Assembly (NCBI RefSeq): GCF_000820025.1
Contig: NZ_CDBI01000062.1
Span: 4,462-68,461 of the forward strand
Length of the DNA: 64,000 bases
From: Aeromonas popoffii
GTDB taxonomy: Bacteria; Pseudomonadota; Gammaproteobacteria; Enterobacterales; Aeromonadaceae
Reading direction: 5' to 3'
Shown: piece after piece, positions 38,816 through 48,386 of the stretch
Numbering within the stretch: position 1 is the first letter of the stretch
Layout of the letters: the number at the start of each line of letters is the position of its first letter
The notes under the pieces: generated by a model
What the model was told of the DNA's origin: nothing
Databases searched by the model: none
What the model saw: only the letters and a program-made list of their open reading frames with translations
Made by a program: the position numbers and the translations under genes

Positions 38816-39484
38816 ATGATGGAATTTGACCTCGAGTACACACTAGGGCTGTTCCCCATCCTGCTCAAATACCTGGGCACCACGATGGAAATGGCCCTGT
38901 GGGGATTCGTCTTGGCACTCGTATTGTCGCTGACCCTGGCGATAGTACGGGTGTTTCGCATCCCTGTGATCCACTGGCTGGCAATGCTCTATATCTCGTT
39001 CTTTCGAGGTACTCCCCTGCTCGTCCAACTGTTCCTGCTCTATTACGGACTGCCGCAATTGTTCCCCATCTTCGTGGGGATGGATGCCTTTACCGCCGCC
39101 ATCGTCGGACTGACCCTGCACTTCGCTGCCTACATGGCCGAGTCGATCCGCGCCGCTATTCTGGGCATTCACAAGAGCCAGATGGAAGCGGCTCTCAGTA
39201 TCGGCATGAGCCGTTACCAAGCGATGCAGCGGATCATATTGCCGCAGGCGGCCCGCATAGCAACGCCGTCGCTGATGAACTACTTCATCGACATGATCAA
39301 GAGCACCTCGCTGGCATTCACCCTGGGCGTAGCAGAGATCATGGGCAAGGCGCAGATGGAAGCCTCCTCCTCCTTCAAGTTCTTCGAGAGTTTCATGGCG
39401 GTGGCCCTGGTCTACTGGGTGGTAGTCATCATCTTCACCCGCTTGCAGCACCTGCTGGAAGTTCACCTGAACCGAGCCTATTAA
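38816..39484 (+). CDS. Polar amino acid ABC transporter, permease
   Basis: A 222-residue inner-membrane permease of the HisMQ family with about five spans. The N-terminal region has MEMALWGFVLALVLSLTLAI, then SFFRGTPLLVQLFLLYYGLP, and the EAA loop is seen in EAALSIGMSRYQAMQRIILP, which contacts the ATPase. The ATG follows the binding-protein stop directly (TAAATGATG), so the genes are tightly coupled. It resembles TcyL/TcyM of cystine uptake systems. A single permease gene suggests a homodimer. Confidence 0.93.
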   Translation: MMEFDLEYTLGLFPILLKYLGTTMEMALWGFVLALVLSLTLAIVRVFRIPVIHWLAMLYISFFRGTPLLVQLFLLYYGLPQLFPIFVGMDAFTAAIVGLTLHFAAYMAESIRAAILGIHKSQMEAALSIGMSRYQAMQRIILPQAARIATPSLMNYFIDMIKSTSLAFTLGVAEIMGKAQMEASSSFKFFESFMAVALVYWVVVIIFTRLQHLLEVHLNRAY

Positions 39485-39496
39485 AGGAGGTCTGCG

Positions 39497-40231
39497 ATGA
39501 TCAAATTAACCGGCCTCTCCAAGGCATTTCACGGCAACAAGGTGCTCAACAGCATAGATCTGGAGGTCAGGAAGGGGGAGATAGTGGTCATCATAGGTCC
39601 CTCCGGGACCGGCAAATCGACCCTGCTGCGCTGCCTCAACCTGCTGGAAACCCCGGATGCAGGCTCCCTTGCCATCGATGATCTGCAGCTGGACCTGGCC
39701 AACGCCAGCGAGCAGCAAGCCATTGAGCTGCGCAAACGTGCCTCCTTCGTGTTCCAGAACTACGCGCTGTTCGCCAACAAAACGGCGCTGGACAACATAG
39801 CCGAGGGGCTGATCACCGTCTGGAAGCAGCCGAAGGCTGAGGCTCGCACCACAGCCCTCGGCATCCTCAAGGACATCGGGCTTGCCGACAAGCAGGATGC
39901 CTACCCGGCGTCTCTCTCCGGCGGCCAGCAGCAACGGGTCGGCATCGGCCGCGCCATGGCGGCTCACTCCAAGGTCATTCTGTTCGATGAGCCCACCTCG
40001 GCCCTCGATCCCGAGTGGGTCGACGAGGTACTTGGGTTGATGAAGGAACTCGCCCGCCAGCACCAGACCATGGTAGTGGTGACCCATGAGATTGAATTTG
40101 CTCGTGATGTTGCCGATCGGGTGATCTTCATGGAGGGGGGCCGGATCGTGGAACAGGGCCCGCCGGATCAGATATTGGTCGATCCCAAGGATCCCCGCAC
40201 CCGGGAATTCTTGCGAAAAGTGCTTAAGTAG
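39497..40231 (+). CDS. Polar amino acid ABC transporter, ATP-binding protein
   Basis: A 244-residue ABC ATPase. Walker A is [18 protein letters not shown], the Q-loop lies in [14 protein letters not shown], the signature is [16 protein letters not shown], Walker B is [20 protein letters not shown], and the H-loop is [21 protein letters not shown] precedes the ATG, 12 bases after the permease. It powers the preceding permease and binding protein. The family pattern fits cystine or other polar amino acid uptake. A terminator follows directly. Confidence 0.94.
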   Translation: MIKLTGLSKAFHGNKVLNSIDLEVRKGEIVVIIGPSGTGKSTLLRCLNLLETPDAGSLAIDDLQLDLANASEQQAIELRKRASFVFQNYALFANKTALDNIAEGLITVWKQPKAEARTTALGILKDIGLADKQDAYPASLSGGQQQRVGIGRAMAAHSKVILFDEPTSALDPEWVDEVLGLMKELARQHQTMVVVTHEIEFARDVADRVIFMEGGRIVEQGPPDQILVDPKDPRTREFLRKVLK

Positions 40232-40242
40232 CTCTCTCTTTT

Positions 40243-40263
40243 GGCGGCTTTGCCGCCTTTTTT
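40243..40263 (+). terminator. Terminator of the amino acid transporter operon
   Basis: GGCGGC, loop TTT, GCCGCC followed by seven T residues. Confidence 0.88.
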
Positions 40264-40275
40264 ATTGGAGGATCC

Positions 40276-40303
40276 TTGTTTAACCCCGGGTTGCCAGTAT
40301 AAT
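40276..40303 (+). promoter_or_regulatory. Promoter of rpmH-rnpA
   Basis: TTGTTT (40276-40281), a 16-base spacer and TATAAT (40298-40303) make a good sigma-70 promoter. The transcript would have a leader of about 190 bases before rpmH. Confidence 0.7.
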
Positions 40304-40385
40304 CCGGAGCCCTTGATCCTCCGGATCCTGCCAGCTTCTCCTGCTTACTTATGAGTCAGGGCAAGATGAGAGGGAACGGCGGATT

Positions 40386-40468
40386 GACTAAAAGCCGAAC
40401 TCTGTTTAGAATTCGGCCTCTTTTGCTAGTCGTCACACGCTATAGCTGGCGCGTCGGCTAAGTGTGAC
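40386..40468 (+). other. Structured leader upstream of rpmH
   Basis: Two consecutive hairpins are predicted by eye. One is GACTA/TAGTC (40386-40390, 40427-40431) enclosing GCCGAA/TTCGGC (40394-40399, 40412-40417). The other is GTCACAC/GTGTGAC (40432-40438, 40462-40468). They could be processing sites, an attenuator or a protein-binding leader. No known riboswitch class is recognised. Confidence 0.4.
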
Positions 40469-40501
40469 AATCAAAACTGTACAGAAATACGGAATCGAAT
40501 C

Positions 40502-40636
40502 ATGAAACGTACTTTTCAACCGTCCAACCTGAAGCGCAAGCGCTCTCACGGTTTCCGCGCCCGCATGGCAACTGCCAACGGTCGTAAAGTTCTGGCCGCT
40601 CGTCGTGCCAAGGGTCGTGCCCGTCTGGTAGTTTAA
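40502..40636 (+). CDS. rpmH: 50S ribosomal protein L34
   Basis: A 44-residue, very basic protein, [20 protein letters not shown] to the end, nearly invariant among gammaproteobacteria. It binds 23S rRNA in the large subunit. Its stop overlaps the rnpA start (TAATG), so the two are translationally coupled. Confidence 0.99.
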   Translation: MKRTFQPSNLKRKRSHGFRARMATANGRKVLAARRAKGRARLVV

Positions 40637-40995
40637 TGCCAACGCCGCACACCTTCTCTCGGGAGTTACGTCTGTTAACTCCCGAACACTTCAAACGCGT
40701 TTTCGCCGAGCCTGTCCGGGCCGCTTCTCCGCAAATTACTCTTCTCGCCTGTCCCAACACCCTCGAACATCCCCGTCTTGGCCTCGCTGTGCCCAAAAAA
40801 GCACTCAAGCGTGCCGTCTGGCGTAATCGTGTCAAACGAGTGGTCCGGGAAAGTTTCCGCCTCAATCAAGCCAACCTGCCCGCTATCGACATCGTCGTGA
40901 TCGCCAAGGGCGGCGTCAAAGAGATGGACAACGAGGAGCTGTTCAAGTTACTGGAAAAGCTATGGCGCACTCTGTCACGCCGTTGCAATGGGTAG
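40636..40995 (+). CDS. rnpA: Ribonuclease P protein component
   Basis: A 119-residue basic protein that binds the RNase P RNA and helps process tRNA 5' ends. The RNR signature is seen in [16 protein letters not shown], preceded by [18 protein letters not shown]. It begins inside the rpmH stop codon and overlaps yidD by 34 bases. Length equals E. coli RnpA (119). Confidence 0.98.
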   Translation: MPTPHTFSRELRLLTPEHFKRVFAEPVRAASPQITLLACPNTLEHPRLGLAVPKKALKRAVWRNRVKRVVRESFRLNQANLPAIDIVVIAKGGVKEMDNEELFKLLEKLWRTLSRRCNG

Positions 40996-41210
40996 CTGTC
41001 AAACTGATACGCCTGTATCAGCTAATCATTAGCCCTCTGCTCGGGCCGCGCTGCCGTTTCACGCCAACTTGTTCCCAATTTGCGATAGAAGCAATCCGAC
41101 TTCACGGTTTCATAAAAGGCGTTTGGTTAGCCAGCAAACGTCTATTAAAATGCCATCCCTTATCCGAGGGTGGTTATGACCCGGTTCCGCAACCAAAGCG
41201 AAGAAACTGA
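40962..41210 (+). CDS. yidD: Membrane protein insertion efficiency factor YidD
   Basis: An 82-residue membrane-associated protein with the family core [20 protein letters not shown] and [20 protein letters not shown]. The three conserved cysteines are present. It helps YidC insert membrane proteins. It overlaps rnpA and is followed five bases later by yidC, the conserved order. Confidence 0.97.
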   Translation: MAHSVTPLQWVAVKLIRLYQLIISPLLGPRCRFTPTCSQFAIEAIRLHGFIKGVWLASKRLLKCHPLSEGGYDPVPQPKRRN

Positions 41211-41215
41211 AGACT

Positions 41216-42862
41216 ATGGAATCACAACGCAATCTCATCCTGATCGGTTTGCTGTTCGTGAGCTTTCTGCTCTGGCAACAGTGGGAGTCTGACAAGGCTC
41301 CGAAGCTGGCCCCGACTACCGTGGCCCAAACCGAACATTTCGTACCTGAAGCCGGTCAGACCGGTGATATTCCTCAGGTTTCCGAGCAAACCAACACGAA
41401 CGCCGCACGCAAGCTGATCACCGTCTCCTCCGACGTGCTCAAGCTGACCCTGGACACCCAGGGCGGTGACATAGTGTCTGCCGAGCTACTGGCCCACAAG
41501 CAGGAAGAAGGCCAGGATCAACCCTTCGTCCTGCTGACCAGTCAGCCTGACCGCCTCTATGTCGCCCAGAGCGGCCTGGTAGGTCGCGACGGTCCTCACA
41601 GCCAGGTCCAAGGTCGTCCTACCTATGAAGCCACCCAGACCAGCTACCAGCTGGCCGATGGTCAGGATCAAGTCGTCGTTCCGATGACCTGGACCGACAG
41701 CAAAGGTGTGGTCTTCACCAAAGAGTTCGTGCTCAAACGTGGTGACTATGCGATTGGTGTCGAATACAAGATCGACAACAAATCCACCGAGCCGGTCCAG
41801 GTACAGTTCTACGGTCAGCTGAAGCAGACCATGACCACACCCAAGGATCAGGAAGGTCACGCCATGGTAGCCAGTGCTTACCGTGGTGGCGCCTTCTCCA
41901 GCGAAGATAGCCGCTACAAGAAGTACACCTTCGGCGATATGAAGGATGCCGACCTGAACAAGACCACCAAAGGTGGTTGGGTCGCCATGCTGCAACACTA
42001 CTTCGTCTCTGCCTGGGCACCGAATGCCGACGATATCAACAGCTTCTACAGCCGCGTGATCCCTGGTAAAGACCAGGCCATCATCGGCTTCAAGGCGCCG
42101 CTGGTAGACGTGGCTGCAGGCGAGCAGGCCGAAGTGACCAGCACGCTGTGGGTGGGTCCCAAGCTGCAAGACGAGATGTCCAAGGTGGCAAACCACCTCG
42201 ACCTGACCGTCGACTACGGCTGGCTCTGGTTCATCGCCCAACCGCTGCACTGGTTGCTGACCGTGTTCCACGGTTTCGTCCAGAACTGGGGTCTGGCCAT
42301 CATCATGCTGACCCTGCTGGTGCGCGGCATCATGTTCCCGCTGACCAAGGCCCAGTACACCTCCATGGCCAAGATGCGCATGCTGCAGCCCAAGCTGGCC
42401 GCACTGCGTGAGCGCTTCGGTGACGATCGCCAGAAGATGTCTCAGGGCATGATGGAGCTGTACAAGAAGGAGAAGGTCAACCCGCTGGGTGGCTGTCTGC
42501 CGATCCTGGTCCAGATGCCAATCTTCATCGCCCTTTACTGGGCCCTGATGGAATCTGTTGAGCTGCGTCATGCGCCATTCATCCTGTGGATCACCGACCT
42601 GTCGGTGAAGGACCCCTTCTTCGTGCTGCCAATCCTCATGGGTGCTTCCATGTGGTATTTGCAGAAGATGAGCCCGACCACGGTGACAGACCCGATGCAG
42701 CAGAAGGTGATGCAGTTCATGCCGATCATCTTCACCTTCATGTTCCTCTGGTTCCCGGCTGGCCTGACCCTGTACTGGTTGGTGAGCAACCTCATCTCCA
42801 TTACCCAGCAGACCATCATCTATCGTCAGCTGGAGAAGAAAGGCCTGCACACTCGCAACTGA
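41216..42862 (+). CDS. yidC: Membrane protein insertase YidC
   Basis: A 548-residue Oxa1-family insertase, the same length as E. coli YidC. The N-terminal anchor [20 protein letters not shown] is followed by a large periplasmic beta-supersandwich (about residues 55-340) and the five-helix insertase core ([59 protein letters not shown]). It inserts proteins alone or with SecYEG; ATP synthase subunit c, encoded downstream, is a classic substrate. Terminator follows. Confidence 0.98.
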   Translation: MESQRNLILIGLLFVSFLLWQQWESDKAPKLAPTTVAQTEHFVPEAGQTGDIPQVSEQTNTNAARKLITVSSDVLKLTLDTQGGDIVSAELLAHKQEEGQDQPFVLLTSQPDRLYVAQSGLVGRDGPHSQVQGRPTYEATQTSYQLADGQDQVVVPMTWTDSKGVVFTKEFVLKRGDYAIGVEYKIDNKSTEPVQVQFYGQLKQTMTTPKDQEGHAMVASAYRGGAFSSEDSRYKKYTFGDMKDADLNKTTKGGWVAMLQHYFVSAWAPNADDINSFYSRVIPGKDQAIIGFKAPLVDVAAGEQAEVTSTLWVGPKLQDEMSKVANHLDLTVDYGWLWFIAQPLHWLLTVFHGFVQNWGLAIIMLTLLVRGIMFPLTKAQYTSMAKMRMLQPKLAALRERFGDDRQKMSQGMMELYKKEKVNPLGGCLPILVQMPIFIALYWALMESVELRHAPFILWITDLSVKDPFFVLPILMGASMWYLQKMSPTTVTDPMQQKVMQFMPIIFTFMFLWFPAGLTLYWLVSNLISITQQTIIYRQLEKKGLHTRN

Positions 42863-42891
42863 TGCGCAGCTAATCTTCCCCCTGATAACAA

Positions 42892-42920
42892 AAGAGGCGG
42901 CCTTGGGGCCGCCTTTTTTA
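42892..42920 (+). terminator. Terminator after yidC
   Basis: AGGCGGCC, loop TTGG, GGCCGCCT followed by a T run is a strong intrinsic terminator. Confidence 0.9.
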
Positions 42921-42961
42921 TTACAATGTCCCCCAATTACCGAGCAAATGAGCCAAGCAAG

Positions 42962-44323
42962 ATGACAACAGATACGATCGTGGCCCAGGCCACCGCGCCC
43001 GGCCGTGGCGGCGTTGGCATAGTCCGGGTCTCAGGCCCCGCCGCCGAACAGGTCGCCGAGATAGTGCTCGGCAAGCGCCCGCGGGTGCGCTACGCCGAAT
43101 ATCTGCCGTTCAAGGATGAGCAAGGCCAACCGCTGGATCAGGGCATTGCCCTGCTGTTCAAGGCCCCCAACAGCTTCACCGGCGAGGATGTGCTGGAGCT
43201 GCAGGGTCACGGCGGCCCCGTCATCATGGACATGCTGGTGCGCCGTATTCTGCAGATAAAGGGGCTGCGCCCTGCCCGTCCCGGCGAGTTCAGCGAGCGC
43301 GCTTTCATGAACGACAAGCTGGATCTGGCCCAGGCCGAGGCCATCGCTGATCTGATCGAAGCCTCCAGCGAACAGGCCGCCCGTAGCGCCATGCACTCCC
43401 TGCAGGGGCAGTTCTCCAGCAAAATCCAGCAACTGGTGGAGAGCCTGATCCGGCTGCGCATCTATGTCGAAGCCGCCATCGACTTCCCTGACGAGGAGAT
43501 CGACTTCCTCTCCGACGGCAAGGTGGCTGGTGATCTCTACGCCATCATGGGGTCACTGGACGGTGTGCGCAGTGAGGCCAAGCAAGGCGCCCTGCTACGA
43601 GAAGGGATGAAGGTAGTGATCGCCGGTCGGCCCAACGCAGGTAAATCCAGCCTGCTAAATGCCCTGGCAGGGCGCGAGTCCGCCATCGTCACCGAGATAG
43701 CCGGCACCACCCGCGACGTGCTGCGCGAGCACATCCACCTGGATGGCATGCCGCTGCACATCATAGATACCGCCGGTCTGCGCGACACCCAAGATCAGGT
43801 GGAAAAGATCGGCATAGAGCGCGCCTGGGCCGAGATAGAACAGGCCGACCGTGTGCTCTTTATGGTGGATGGCACAACGACCGATGCGATCGACCCGCGA
43901 GAGATCTGGCCGGAATTTGTTGATCGGTTGCCAAAAAACATCGGCCTCACTGTGGTGCGCAACAAGGCCGACCTGACCGGCGAGGATCTGGCCCCTCGCA
44001 ATGAGCTGGGTCACGCCGTCTACCGCATCTCCGCCAAGACAGAGCTGGGGCTGCCCGCCCTGCGCGAGCACCTGAAAGCCTGCATGGGCTTCCAGGGCAA
44101 CACAGAGGGGGGCTTCATGGCTCGCCGCCGCCACCTGGATGCGCTGGAGCGCGCCGCCGAGCGGTTGCTGGTGGCCAAAGATCAGCTGGAAATCTATGTC
44201 GCCGGTGAACTGGTGGCCGAAGAGCTGCGTCTGGCGCAGGAGTCACTCTCGGAGATCACCGGCGAGTTCAGCTCCGACGATCTGCTGGGTCGCATCTTCT
44301 CCAGTTTCTGCATCGGCAAATAA
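42962..44323 (+). CDS. mnmE: tRNA modification GTPase MnmE
   Basis: A 453-residue GTPase (454 in E. coli) that with MnmG makes the cmnm5 modification at U34 of certain tRNAs. The N-terminal folate-binding domain starts [19 protein letters not shown]. The G domain has [24 protein letters not shown] and NKAD. The C-terminus FCIGK carries the catalytic cysteine. ATG 42962 is used because homology begins there; an in-frame ATG at 42926 is too close to the terminator. Its partner mnmG is 1.5 kb downstream. Confidence 0.97.
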   Translation: MTTDTIVAQATAPGRGGVGIVRVSGPAAEQVAEIVLGKRPRVRYAEYLPFKDEQGQPLDQGIALLFKAPNSFTGEDVLELQGHGGPVIMDMLVRRILQIKGLRPARPGEFSERAFMNDKLDLAQAEAIADLIEASSEQAARSAMHSLQGQFSSKIQQLVESLIRLRIYVEAAIDFPDEEIDFLSDGKVAGDLYAIMGSLDGVRSEAKQGALLREGMKVVIAGRPNAGKSSLLNALAGRESAIVTEIAGTTRDVLREHIHLDGMPLHIIDTAGLRDTQDQVEKIGIERAWAEIEQADRVLFMVDGTTTDAIDPREIWPEFVDRLPKNIGLTVVRNKADLTGEDLAPRNELGHAVYRISAKTELGLPALREHLKACMGFQGNTEGGFMARRRHLDALERAAERLLVAKDQLEIYVAGELVAEELRLAQESLSEITGEFSSDDLLGRIFSSFCIGK

Positions 44324-44341
44324 GTCGGTACGGCAAACAGT

Positions 44342-44372
44342 AAAAAGCCCGGGTTCTTCCCGGGCTTTTTTT
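44342..44372. terminator. Terminator after mnmE
   Basis: AAAAAGCCCGGG, loop TTCTT, CCCGGGCTTTTTTT. A and T tracts on both sides would also terminate transcription of the permease remnant on the other strand. Confidence 0.92.
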
Positions 44373-44381
44373 GTGCGTTTT

Positions 44382-44510
44382 TCATCCTAAAACCGAGAAG
44401 CGGCGCAGACACCACATGAAGTAAGCGCCCCCTAACAGGGTGGAAACCAACCCGACCGGCACCGCCTGCGGAAAGAGGATCTGCTGGCTGATACCATGAG
44501 CACAAACGGC
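44382..44510 (-). pseudogene. 3' remnant of a FecCD-family iron-siderophore ABC permease
   Basis: On the minus strand an open run of 42 codons after a TAG reads HGISQQILFPQAVPVGLVST, LLGGAYFMWCLRRFSVLG and stop. The pattern PQxxPVGxxxxLLGxxxFxxxLRR is the C-terminal signature of BtuC/FecD-type permeases. The rest of the gene is absent: upstream codons hit TAG and the sequence is unrelated. A siderophore transport locus probably once stood between mnmE and mioC and was deleted, leaving this tail and its terminator. Confidence 0.68.
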
Positions 44511-44816
44511 CTACGATGGAGCAATCAGCACGCCTTTAATCAGCCAAACGGGGTTGTCTGATGCCAGCTCGGCCGCATGGATGATCGAAGACAATGAACA
44601 GCAGAGGCATTGTTTGTACATAAAACAACCCATGTAAAACCCAAACCATAAACCTGATTTCAGCAATAGTGCACGCGCCACAACATAAAGGGACTCGTAA
44701 GGTAACCACTATTTAGGAAGAAATTCAGAGAGGCTGCAGAAAGATCGCCGGGATTGATCCGGCAGCATTATCTGGCTGGATCCATTATCCCCAAGCTTTA
44801 TCCATATTTATCCACA
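44511..44816. promoter_or_regulatory. Intergenic region upstream of mioC with a DnaA box
   Basis: About 350 bases without an intact gene separate the permease remnant from mioC. Near its end is a perfect DnaA box TTATCCACA (44808-44816), preceded by TTATCCCC- and TTATCCAT-like sequences, directly before mioC. E. coli mioC is also controlled by a DnaA box. The 44511-44700 part may be further decayed sequence from the lost locus. Confidence 0.55.
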
Positions 44817-44863
44817 CCCTTTGGCGGTAGAATCCGGGTTCCGCATTTTTCAGGATCCATTCC

Positions 44864-45313
44864 ATGGCCAAACTCAATCTCGTCGTCGGCTCCATGCTGG
44901 GCGCCGCCGAATATGTCGCAGACCACGTCGCCCATCTGCTGGAACAAGCGGGCCATCAGGCCGAGATCCACAATCCGGCCAAGCTGGTCGAGGTGCTCGC
45001 CGAGCCGGACGCCATCCTGCTGGTGGTCACTTCCACCCACGGTGCCGGCGACATACCCGACAACCTGCAACCCTTCGCCAAGGATCTTGCCGAGCAGCAT
45101 CCGGATCTTAATGCCTTGAAATATGGCGTGATCGCCCTCGGCGACAGCAGTTATGACACCTTTTGTCAGGGTGGCAAGACGCTGGATCGGCTACTGGCAG
45201 AGTGCGGCGCCAGCCGGATCGGGGATCGTCTCGACATCGATGTCACCCAACACGAGATCCCGGAAGATGCCGCCGAAGCCTGGATCCAGAGCTGGATGCC
45301 GTTGATCGCCTGA
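44864..45313 (+). CDS. mioC: Flavodoxin-like protein MioC
   Basis: A 149-residue FMN-binding protein. LVVGSMLGAAEYVADHVAHL holds the phosphate loop of flavodoxins, and VVTSTHGAGDIPDNLQPFA and IALGDSSYDTFCQGGKTLD form the FMN site. In E. coli it supports biotin synthase, and its transcription runs towards oriC and affects initiation. Here it likewise reads into the origin region. Length equals the family norm (147). Confidence 0.95.
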   Translation: MAKLNLVVGSMLGAAEYVADHVAHLLEQAGHQAEIHNPAKLVEVLAEPDAILLVVTSTHGAGDIPDNLQPFAKDLAEQHPDLNALKYGVIALGDSSYDTFCQGGKTLDRLLAECGASRIGDRLDIDVTQHEIPEDAAEAWIQSWMPLIA

Positions 45314-45360
45314 TCAGGGCCAGGGAGATCCTGCAGAAAAGCCTTGATCTCCCCGTTTAT

Positions 45361-45703
45361 CCCCCGATCGCTATCCACCAGGTTATTAACAGATTGATCC
45401 TGACAACTTGTTCTACATGTTTACCCACAACGACCGGGGGTAATGTGTATAACTACCGTGTAAAGCTCTGCAAAACCTATAGTTATCCATGTATGAGATC
45501 CAGCCCGCTAGCCGCCTGTGTATAAAAGCACTGGTTATCCCCCTGTTCACGGGGCCAGGATCCAAGCTTTTCCACAAGCTGGGATCGCCTTTAACCAGAT
45601 GATCTTTATGATCAAAAAGCGCTTATCAACAGAAATGGTGGATCCTAATAAAAGATCCAATAAAAGATCGATCTAAAGATCCTTAAGATCTATTAAGTGG
45701 ATC
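45361..45703. other. oriC: Chromosomal replication origin oriC
   Basis: The region between mioC and mnmG, transcribed in the same order and direction as at E. coli oriC. Between 45304 and 45703 there are 18 GATC sites. DnaA-box-like 9-mers include TGTGTATAA (45444 and 45517, i.e. inverted TTATACACA), TTATCCATG (45483), TTATCCCCC (45535), TTTTCCACA (45568), TTATCAACA (45623) and TTACCCACA (45421). The side next to mnmG is an AT-rich array with seven GATC sites in 63 bases (45641-45703), matching the duplex-unwinding 13-mers. The rest of the gap (45704-45822) is the mnmG leader. Confidence 0.92.
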
Positions 45704-45822
45704 CTCCCTCCATACTGACCGTTAAGTAGACGTTCCCCTCAGGGCGCGAAACAGATAGAATGTTCCGCCCCTCAGCCCAGGCAAACAACGATCTTCAGAC
45801 GTGCAGATCAAGGTGATCCCCA

Positions 45823-47712
45823 ATGCAATACCATGAACAATTTGATGTGATCGTCGTCGGTGGCGGTCATGCAGGAACCGAAGCAGCAACAGCGGCAGCC
45901 CGTATGGGTCTGAATACCCTGTTGTTGACCCACAATATCGATACGTTGGGACACATGTCCTGTAATCCGGCGATCGGCGGGATCGGCAAGGGACACTTGG
46001 TCAAGGAAGTTGACGCCCTCGGCGGGATCATGGCGCGAGCCGTCGATCTTGGCGGGATCCAGTTCCGTACCCTGAACTCCTCCAAGGGGCCCGCGGTACG
46101 AGCCACCCGTGCTCAAGCGGATCGACTGCTCTACAAAGCCGTCGTACGTCAGATGCTGGAGAACTACCCGAACCTGAAGATCTTCCAGCAAGCCTGTGAC
46201 GATCTGATCATGGACGGGGATCGTGTTGCCGGTGTAGTGACCCAGAGCGGGATCCGCATCAGCGGCAAGACGGTGGTGCTGACCGTAGGCACCTTCCTGA
46301 ATGGCTTGATCCACATCGGGATGGAAAACTACAAGGGCGGCCGCGCCGGGGATCCTCCCTCGATCGCTCTGGCTCAACGGCTGCGCGAGATGCCGCTGCG
46401 CATCGATCGTCTCAAGACGGGTACACCGCCGCGGATCGATGCCCGCAGCGTCGATCTCTCCGTCATGCAGGCGCAGTACGGTGATGATCCGCGCCCTGTC
46501 TTCTCGTTTATCGGCGACGCCAGCCAGCACCCACGCCAGGTGCCCTGCTACGTCACCCACACCAACGAGCGTACCCACGATGTGATCCGCAACAATCTGG
46601 ATCGCAGCCCCATGTACGCCGGGGTGATCGAAGGGATAGGCCCGCGCTACTGCCCGTCGATCGAAGACAAGATCACCCGCTTTGCGGACAAAACGGCGCA
46701 CCAGATTTTTGTCGAGCCGGAAGGCCTGACCACCCACGAACTCTATCCGAACGGGATCTCCACCAGCCTGCCATTCGACGTGCAGGTGCAGATAGTGCGT
46801 TCCATTCGTGGTTTCGAAAATGCCCATATCACCCGCCCCGGCTATGCCATCGAATATGACTTCTTCGATCCACGGGATCTCAAGGCCAACATGGAGAGCA
46901 AGTGCATCGGCAACCTGTTCTTCGCTGGCCAGATCAACGGCACCACGGGTTACGAAGAGGCGGCAGCCCAGGGTCTGATGGCCGGTTTGAACGCCGGTCT
47001 GCGTGCCCAGGACAAGGATCCCTGGCATCCGCGCCGAGATCAGGCCTACATGGGCGTGATGATGGACGATCTCTCTACCTTGGGGACCCGCGAGCCCTAC
47101 CGCATGTTCACCAGCCGCGCCGAATATCGCCTGCTGCTGCGGGAAGACAACGCTGACCTGCGTCTGACCGCCATCGGCCGTGAGCTGGGTCTGGTGGATG
47201 ACGAGCGCTGGGGCAAGTTCAACGTCAAGATGGAACAGGTGGAGCTGGAGCAACAGCGCATGCGTTCGACCTGGATCCACCCGCAACATCCTTCGCTGGA
47301 GGCAGTCAACGCCCTGGTCAATGCCCCGCTGACCCGCGAGCAGAGTCTGGAAGAGTTGCTGCGTCGTCCCGAAGTGACCTACGATGCGCTGATGGCCATC
47401 GAGGGGGTGGGGCCGGCACTGAGCGATCGCGCCGCCGCCGATCAGGTGGAGATCCAGATCAAGTACGCCGGTTACATCGAACGTCAGCACGACGAGGTGG
47501 AGAAACAGCTGCGCAACGAGAACACCCTCTTGCCGCTGGACATGAACTACCGCGACGTCAACGGTCTCTCCAACGAGGTGATCGCCAAGCTGAGCGATGC
47601 CAGGCCGCAGACCATAGGTCAGGCTTCCCGTATCTCCGGCATCACCCCGGCTGCCATCTCCATCCTGCTGGTTCACCTGAAAAAACACGGCCTGCTGCGC
47701 AAAACCGCCTGA
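45823..47712 (+). CDS. mnmG: tRNA uridine 5-carboxymethylaminomethyl modification enzyme MnmG
   Basis: A 629-residue FAD enzyme, the same length as E. coli MnmG (GidA). The FAD-binding motif is [19 protein letters not shown], followed by [20 protein letters not shown] and the conserved [10 protein letters not shown]. With MnmE it installs the cmnm5 group at U34. It is the gene directly beside oriC, reading away from it. Many GATC sites in its 5' part are probably a by-product of the origin's neighbourhood or selected for SeqA binding. Confidence 0.98.
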   Translation: MQYHEQFDVIVVGGGHAGTEAATAAARMGLNTLLLTHNIDTLGHMSCNPAIGGIGKGHLVKEVDALGGIMARAVDLGGIQFRTLNSSKGPAVRATRAQADRLLYKAVVRQMLENYPNLKIFQQACDDLIMDGDRVAGVVTQSGIRISGKTVVLTVGTFLNGLIHIGMENYKGGRAGDPPSIALAQRLREMPLRIDRLKTGTPPRIDARSVDLSVMQAQYGDDPRPVFSFIGDASQHPRQVPCYVTHTNERTHDVIRNNLDRSPMYAGVIEGIGPRYCPSIEDKITRFADKTAHQIFVEPEGLTTHELYPNGISTSLPFDVQVQIVRSIRGFENAHITRPGYAIEYDFFDPRDLKANMESKCIGNLFFAGQINGTTGYEEAAAQGLMAGLNAGLRAQDKDPWHPRRDQAYMGVMMDDLSTLGTREPYRMFTSRAEYRLLLREDNADLRLTAIGRELGLVDDERWGKFNVKMEQVELEQQRMRSTWIHPQHPSLEAVNALVNAPLTREQSLEELLRRPEVTYDALMAIEGVGPALSDRAAADQVEIQIKYAGYIERQHDEVEKQLRNENTLLPLDMNYRDVNGLSNEVIAKLSDARPQTIGQASRISGITPAAISILLVHLKKHGLLRKTA

Positions 47713-47733
47713 GGATTCTTACCGTTGGAAAAC

Positions 47734-48360
47734 ATGCTGGAAAGATTGAACGGCCTGCTCATGCAGGCCGGTATTGTTATCACCGACACCCAAAAGACCC
47801 AGTTGGTTCAGCTTGTCGAGTTGCTGCACAAGTGGAACAAGGCTTACAATCTCACCTCGGTGCGTGATCCGGACGCCATGCTGGTCAAGCATATCCTCGA
47901 CAGTCTGGTGGTGAGTCCTCACCTGCATGGTGAACGTTTCATCGATGTGGGGACCGGTCCCGGGCTGCCTGGCTTGCCGCTGGCCATCATCAATCCGGAC
48001 AAGCAGTTCGTGCTGTTGGACAGTCTGGGCAAGCGGATCAACTTCATCCGCCAGGTGATCCAGGAGCTGGGCTTGACCAATGTGATACCCGTCAAATCCC
48101 GTGTTGAAGAGTATCAACCCGACGTCGGGTTTGATGGTGTACTGAGTCGGGCCTTTGCCTCGCTGGAGGACATGCTGACCTGGTGTCATCATCTGCCGTC
48201 GGCCCAGGGCAGCTTCCTGGCGCTCAAGGGGCAATACCCCGGGCCCGAGCTGGCTCAACTGCCTGCCAACATACGTCTGGTCGCCTCCCATCAACTGGTG
48301 GTGCCGGAATTGGAAGGCGAACGTCATCTGCTGGAATTTAAACATGTCCAGCCCGAATAG
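47734..48360 (+). CDS. rsmG: 16S rRNA (guanine527-N7)-methyltransferase RsmG
   Basis: A 208-residue SAM-dependent methyltransferase (207 in E. coli; GidB). [20 protein letters not shown] and the SAM-binding [17 protein letters not shown] are diagnostic. ATG 47734 matches the start of homologues ([14 protein letters not shown]. coli MLNKLSLLLKDAG), but a TTG three codons upstream (47725) sits better behind GAGG at 47711, so the start is uncertain. It modifies G527 of 16S rRNA. Stop is 26 bases before parA. Confidence 0.96.
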   Translation: MLERLNGLLMQAGIVITDTQKTQLVQLVELLHKWNKAYNLTSVRDPDAMLVKHILDSLVVSPHLHGERFIDVGTGPGLPGLPLAIINPDKQFVLLDSLGKRINFIRQVIQELGLTNVIPVKSRVEEYQPDVGFDGVLSRAFASLEDMLTWCHHLPSAQGSFLALKGQYPGPELAQLPANIRLVASHQLVVPELEGERHLLEFKHVQPE

Positions 48361-48386
48361 GGTCGCAGTTTCATTTAGGGGATAGT

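Noticed and set aside
44194-44505. 103-codon minus-strand frame near the end of mnmE
   Set aside because: Wrong frame; the neighbouring frame holds the recognisable permease remnant.
45808-47688. 626-codon frame antisense to mnmG
   Set aside because: mnmG is certain and this frame is its complement; no family match.
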